Shown here in pieces: positions 31,299 to 33,351 of a stretch of 33,351 nucleotides of DNA (the first letter of the stretch is position 1; each line of letters opens with the position of its first letter). The notes beneath the pieces are model-generated. The model ran no database searches. It was not told the origin of the DNA and saw nothing but the letters and a program-made list of their open reading frames with translations. A program made the translations under genes and the position numbers. The stretch covers positions 1 through 33,351 of the forward strand of contig NZ_BCUR01000002.1 in the NCBI RefSeq assembly GCF_003569005.1. Reading direction: 5' to 3'. Source of the stretch: Vibrio superstes (GTDB lineage: Bacteria > Pseudomonadota > Gammaproteobacteria > Enterobacterales > Vibrionaceae).

Positions 31299-32423
31299 AT
31301 GACAGCATCAATGAATCTTCAACATTTGGCAGATCAAATCAAACTTTGGGGCAATGAACTCGGATTCCAAAAAATAGGAATAACCGATGTCGACCTCTCA
31401 TCACATGAAGAAGGCCTGAAGAAATGGATTGCTCATGGCTACCACGGCAGTATGGAGTGGATGGAGCGCAATGAAGATAAACGCCTACATCCAAATAAAC
31501 TTCACCCGGGCACATTACGAGTTATTAGCGTGCGCTTGGATTACCTTCCTCCAGAAGCTCATTTTGCCAGTAATCTTTCCGATCCGACCCAAGCTTATAT
31601 TAGTCGCTACGCATTAGGTCGTGATTATCATAAGCTGATGAGAAACAAGCTCAAAAACTTGGCCAAGAAAATTGAAGATGAACTTGGAGAGTTGAACTAT
31701 CGCCCCTTTGTTGACTCTGCTCCTGTGCTAGAACGTCCCTTAGCTGAAAAAGCGGGCCTAGGCTGGACTGGTAAACACTCTTTGCTACTGGATGAAGAGG
31801 CAGGTTCTTGGTTTTTTCTTGGCGAGCTATTGATTGGGTTGCCTCTTCCTGTTGATGCTCCAGTAGAAAAGCAATGTGGAAAGTGTCGCTCTTGCATCAC
31901 AAGTTGCCCTACGGGAGCGATAATCGAAGATGGTGTCATTGATGCGCGCAAGTGCATCTCTTATTTAACCATAGAATATGATGGAATCATTGAGCGTGAG
32001 CTTAGTGATGCAATGGGAAATCGAATCTACGGTTGTGATGACTGCCAACTGGTATGCCCGTTTAACCGTCATGCTCAGCTTACGCAGCAAGCGGACTTTC
32101 ATAGACGAGAAAGCATTAAAGACAGCAACTTAATTACGCTTTTCTTATGGAGTGAACAAGAATTCCTTAAGAACTTCGAAGGTTCAGCAATACGCCGCAT
32201 TGGTCATCTGCAGTGGTTACGAAACCTCGCTATTGCTTTGGGAAATGGCGCATATAGCGATGAAGCTATAACAACTCTAGAAGGCAGGCTTGGGCTTTGT
32301 AACGTTTTGGACCACCATATCAACTACGCTATCGAACGGCTTAAATCTCAAACTCCATTTACCTCTACCAAGCAACAGCGACTGATTCGAATTGTTCAGA
32401 AAGGACTGCCTAGGGATGCCTAA
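31299..32423 (+). CDS. queG: epoxyqueuosine reductase QueG
   Basis: Cobalamin- and [4Fe-4S]-dependent enzyme that makes queuosine from epoxyqueuosine at tRNA position 34. The 374-aa protein has ferredoxin-type cysteines 193, 196, 199, 203 (CGKCRSCITSCP) and 219, 246, 249, 253 (CDDCQLVCP), the DSAPVLERPLAEKAGLGWTGKH region with the likely general acid Asp139, and a C-terminal helical repeat domain. The ATG at 31299 aligns with the E. coli start; a second ATG at 31311 is possible. Divergent from tsaE. No nnr gene sits between them. Confidence 0.95.
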   Translation: MTASMNLQHLADQIKLWGNELGFQKIGITDVDLSSHEEGLKKWIAHGYHGSMEWMERNEDKRLHPNKLHPGTLRVISVRLDYLPPEAHFASNLSDPTQAYISRYALGRDYHKLMRNKLKNLAKKIEDELGELNYRPFVDSAPVLERPLAEKAGLGWTGKHSLLLDEEAGSWFFLGELLIGLPLPVDAPVEKQCGKCRSCITSCPTGAIIEDGVIDARKCISYLTIEYDGIIERELSDAMGNRIYGCDDCQLVCPFNRHAQLTQQADFHRRESIKDSNLITLFLWSEQEFLKNFEGSAIRRIGHLQWLRNLAIALGNGAYSDEAITTLEGRLGLCNVLDHHINYAIERLKSQTPFTSTKQQRLIRIVQKGLPRDA

Positions 32424-32545
32424 CTAGATGCAATGCCATCAACTCTAGAATATTCAGGACAAATGCACGCTAGAAAAACCAAATAAGCGTCAACAAGCGG
32501 ATGTTAAACCCTTAATTCAGCATAAAATGGTAAGTACATGGGTAA

Positions 32546-32554
32546 TGTGGAAAA
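32546..32554 (-). promoter_or_regulatory. DnaA box 1 (TTTTCCACA)
   Basis: Exact match to TTWTNCACA on the minus strand, about 250 bp from the inverted DnaA-box pair. Confidence 0.55.
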
Positions 32555-32641
32555 AGAATATAAAGCAAGTCTCATTTCAGCATGCCCTAAAGTTAAACAC
32601 AGACGCGGAATATGATGAAGATCAAATAAAGTGACATTTAA

Positions 32642-32654
32642 GATCAATTTCTTA
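32642..32654 (+). promoter_or_regulatory. candidate IHF site between DnaA boxes
   Basis: GATCAATTTCTTA matches WATCAANNNNTTR except for the first base. It lies between DnaA box 1 and the inverted pair. In E. coli datA an IHF site also separates DnaA boxes and is needed for activity. Confidence 0.45.
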
Positions 32655-32800
32655 CATTCTCAGGATCAAGTAATCTCACCGTTAGCCCTTATACTTCAAG
32701 GCATTAAGCTATGCGCAATAAGTCCCATCTTTCTTATGATGAAATTAGATCTTGACAAAAGATCCGCAGAATTCAATTGCTAAAATTTTTATCAACCAAG

Positions 32801-32828
32801 TTATCCACAGATGTGGTTTTGTGGATAA
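32801..32828. promoter_or_regulatory. inverted pair of perfect DnaA boxes
   Basis: TTATCCACA (32801-32809) and its reverse complement TGTGGATAA (32820-32828) face each other across 10 bp. Both are the highest-affinity form of the box. Confidence 0.7.
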
Positions 32829-32953
32829 GTCTGTGAGTTAATTCTTAATGGAGTGTAATAATGGGTGTTTCACAAAGATTGTGAGAAATTATAGATAAGG
32901 AGAAAAAGAACTGGGTAATGCTAGTGCAGAAAGAGTAGTGATTCAACCCAACT

Positions 32954-32985
32954 AAACACAAGGTTCCTCGTGTAGCAGGTAGTAA
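32954..32985 (-). terminator. possible terminator of the tRNA array
   Basis: Minus strand: ACACGAGG / CCTTGTGT (one wobble pair) around a two-base loop, followed by TTTAGTTGGGTT, only a partial T-run. It lies about 25 bp past the last tRNA. It also resembles the T-arm of tRNA-Gly, so it could be a relic of tRNA duplication. Confidence 0.4.
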
Positions 32986-32997
32986 ATCCAAAAGCTT

Positions 32998-33073
32998 TGG
33001 AGCGACACACGAGGTTCGAACTCGTGACCTCAACCTTGGCAAGGTTGCGCTCTACCAACTGAGCTAGTGTCGC
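32998..33073 (-). tRNA. tRNA-Gly (anticodon GCC)
   Basis: A 76-nt cloverleaf with the CCA encoded: acceptor GCGACAC / GTGTCGC, discriminator U, D-arm TAGCTCAGTTGGTAGAGC, anticodon arm CAACC-TTGCCAA-GGTTG (anticodon GCC, reading GGC/GGU), and T-arm with GTTCGAA. It is identical to the copy at 33227-33302. Confidence 0.97.
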
Positions 33074-33107
33074 ATTTACTGACAGCTGATAGCTATAAGT
33101 AGTAAAG
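33074..33107. repeat. tRNA spacer repeat, copy A
   Basis: The spacer ATTTACTGACAGCTGATAGC followed by TATAAGTAGTAAAG recurs at 33303-33351, where a 15-bp insertion (CAGCTCTAAGCTGATAGC in place of part of it) makes it longer. It lies immediately 5' of each tRNA-Gly gene. Confidence 0.85.
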
Positions 33108-33184
<77 letters not shown>

Positions 33185-33226
33185 TCCGAATTGTATCACC
33201 GTTAAGTACGATGAAGACTTTCTATT

Positions 33227-33302
33227 TGGAGCGACACACGAGGTTCGAACTCGTGACCTCAACCTTGGCAAGGTTGCGCTCTACCAACTGAGCTAGTGTC
33301 GC
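33227..33302 (-). tRNA. tRNA-Gly (anticodon GCC), second copy
   Basis: Identical 76-nt copy of the tRNA-Gly at 32998-33073. The minus-strand order is Gly, fMet, Gly, probably one transcript whose promoter lies beyond the right edge. Both Gly genes are preceded by the same spacer sequence, which shows that the unit was duplicated. Confidence 0.97.
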
Positions 33303-33351
33303 ATTTACTGACAGCTGACAGCTCTAAGCTGATAGCTATAAGTAGTAAAAT
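33303..33351. repeat. tRNA spacer repeat, copy B
   Basis: Second copy of the tRNA-Gly upstream spacer, with an internal partial duplication (GACAGCTGACAGCTC and GCTGATAGC). It runs to the window edge, where the spacing suggests that another tRNA 3' end lies just outside. Confidence 0.8.

Larger units (their letters stand above)
32424..32997. other. gene-free interval, candidate datA-like DnaA-binding locus
   Basis: No open reading frame or RNA gene is evident here. The interval holds three sites matching TTWTNCACA: 32546-32554 (TTTTCCACA, minus), 32801-32809 (TTATCCACA, plus) and 32820-32828 (TTATCCACA, minus); two one-mismatch sites lie at 32593-32601 and 32880-32888. An IHF match (12/13) lies at 32642-32654. 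Exact TTWTNCACA is expected about once per 16 kb on both strands, yet three fall within 285 bp. E. coli datA occupies the same place, between the glyVXY tRNAs and queG, which converge there as here. Function here is inferred. Confidence 0.6.

Noticed and set aside
32593..32601. TTAAACACA as a fourth DnaA box
   Set aside because: It has a mismatch at the fixed T in position 4 of TTWTNCACA; mentioned only as a possible weak site.
32752..32786. TTGACA ... TAAAAT promoter in the queG-tRNA interval
   Set aside because: The spacing between the two hexamers is 23 bp, too long for sigma-70, and no downstream reading frame follows.

Overview
The window looks like a stretch of a Vibrionaceae chromosome (Vibrio or a close relative). 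Nearly every gene is a housekeeping gene with close gammaproteobacterial counterparts. The neighbourhoods queG / tsaE-amiB-mutL-miaA-hfq-hflX-hflK-hflC-yjeT-purA, nsrR-rnr-rlmB and rpsF-priB-rpsR-rplI match the E. coli 94-95 min region with local rearrangements. The Gly-fMet-Gly tRNA array and the cysJIH / outer-membrane barrel / pspG / dusA / pgi / alr-dnaB order are vibrio-like from memory. I see no insertion sequence, integrase, prophage or CRISPR array. Species cannot be fixed from sequence alone.

Layout: (1) 1-225, minus strand: tandem promoters P1 and P2 of an rRNA operon whose genes lie beyond the left edge. (2) 401-5030: the sulfate-reduction operon cysJ-cysI-cysH and an unrecognised 76-aa protein. 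(3) 5177-7306: an outer-membrane beta-barrel protein, pspG with a near-consensus sigma-54 promoter and a perfect IHF match, and dusA. (4) 7428-11801: pgi, then dnaB-alr. (5) 12037-12795, plus strand: a DUF481 outer-membrane protein. (6) 12869-14298: rpsF-priB-rpsR-rplI, with a structured leader upstream. (7) 14488-19063: a nitroreductase, then nsrR-rnr-rlmB. (8) 19172-20353, plus strand: hmp, divergent from nsrR across a shared NsrR-type operator. (9) 20433-31112, minus strand: purA and yjeT, and the long run tsaE-amiB-mutL-miaA-hfq-hflX-hflK-hflC with several overlapping reading frames. (10) queG on the plus strand. (11) a 574-bp gene-free interval. (12) tRNA-Gly, tRNA-fMet and tRNA-Gly on the minus strand.

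The genes fall into a few working groups: assimilatory sulfate/sulfite reduction (cysJIH); envelope maintenance and stress (pspG, the two barrel proteins, amiB, hflKC); nitric-oxide defence (nsrR sensing, hmp detoxifying); and translation and RNA metabolism (ribosomal proteins, rlmB, rnr, hfq, miaA, dusA, tsaE, queG, hflX, tRNAs). Four of these, miaA, tsaE, queG and dusA, are tRNA-modification genes.

The most interesting signal is the gene-free interval between queG and the tRNA-Gly cluster (32424-32997). It holds three consensus DnaA boxes, two of them an inverted pair 10 bp apart, and a 12/13 IHF match. This is the position occupied in E. coli by datA, the DnaA-ATP hydrolysis locus. I propose it as a vibrio datA counterpart; this is inference from motif clustering and synteny and needs testing.
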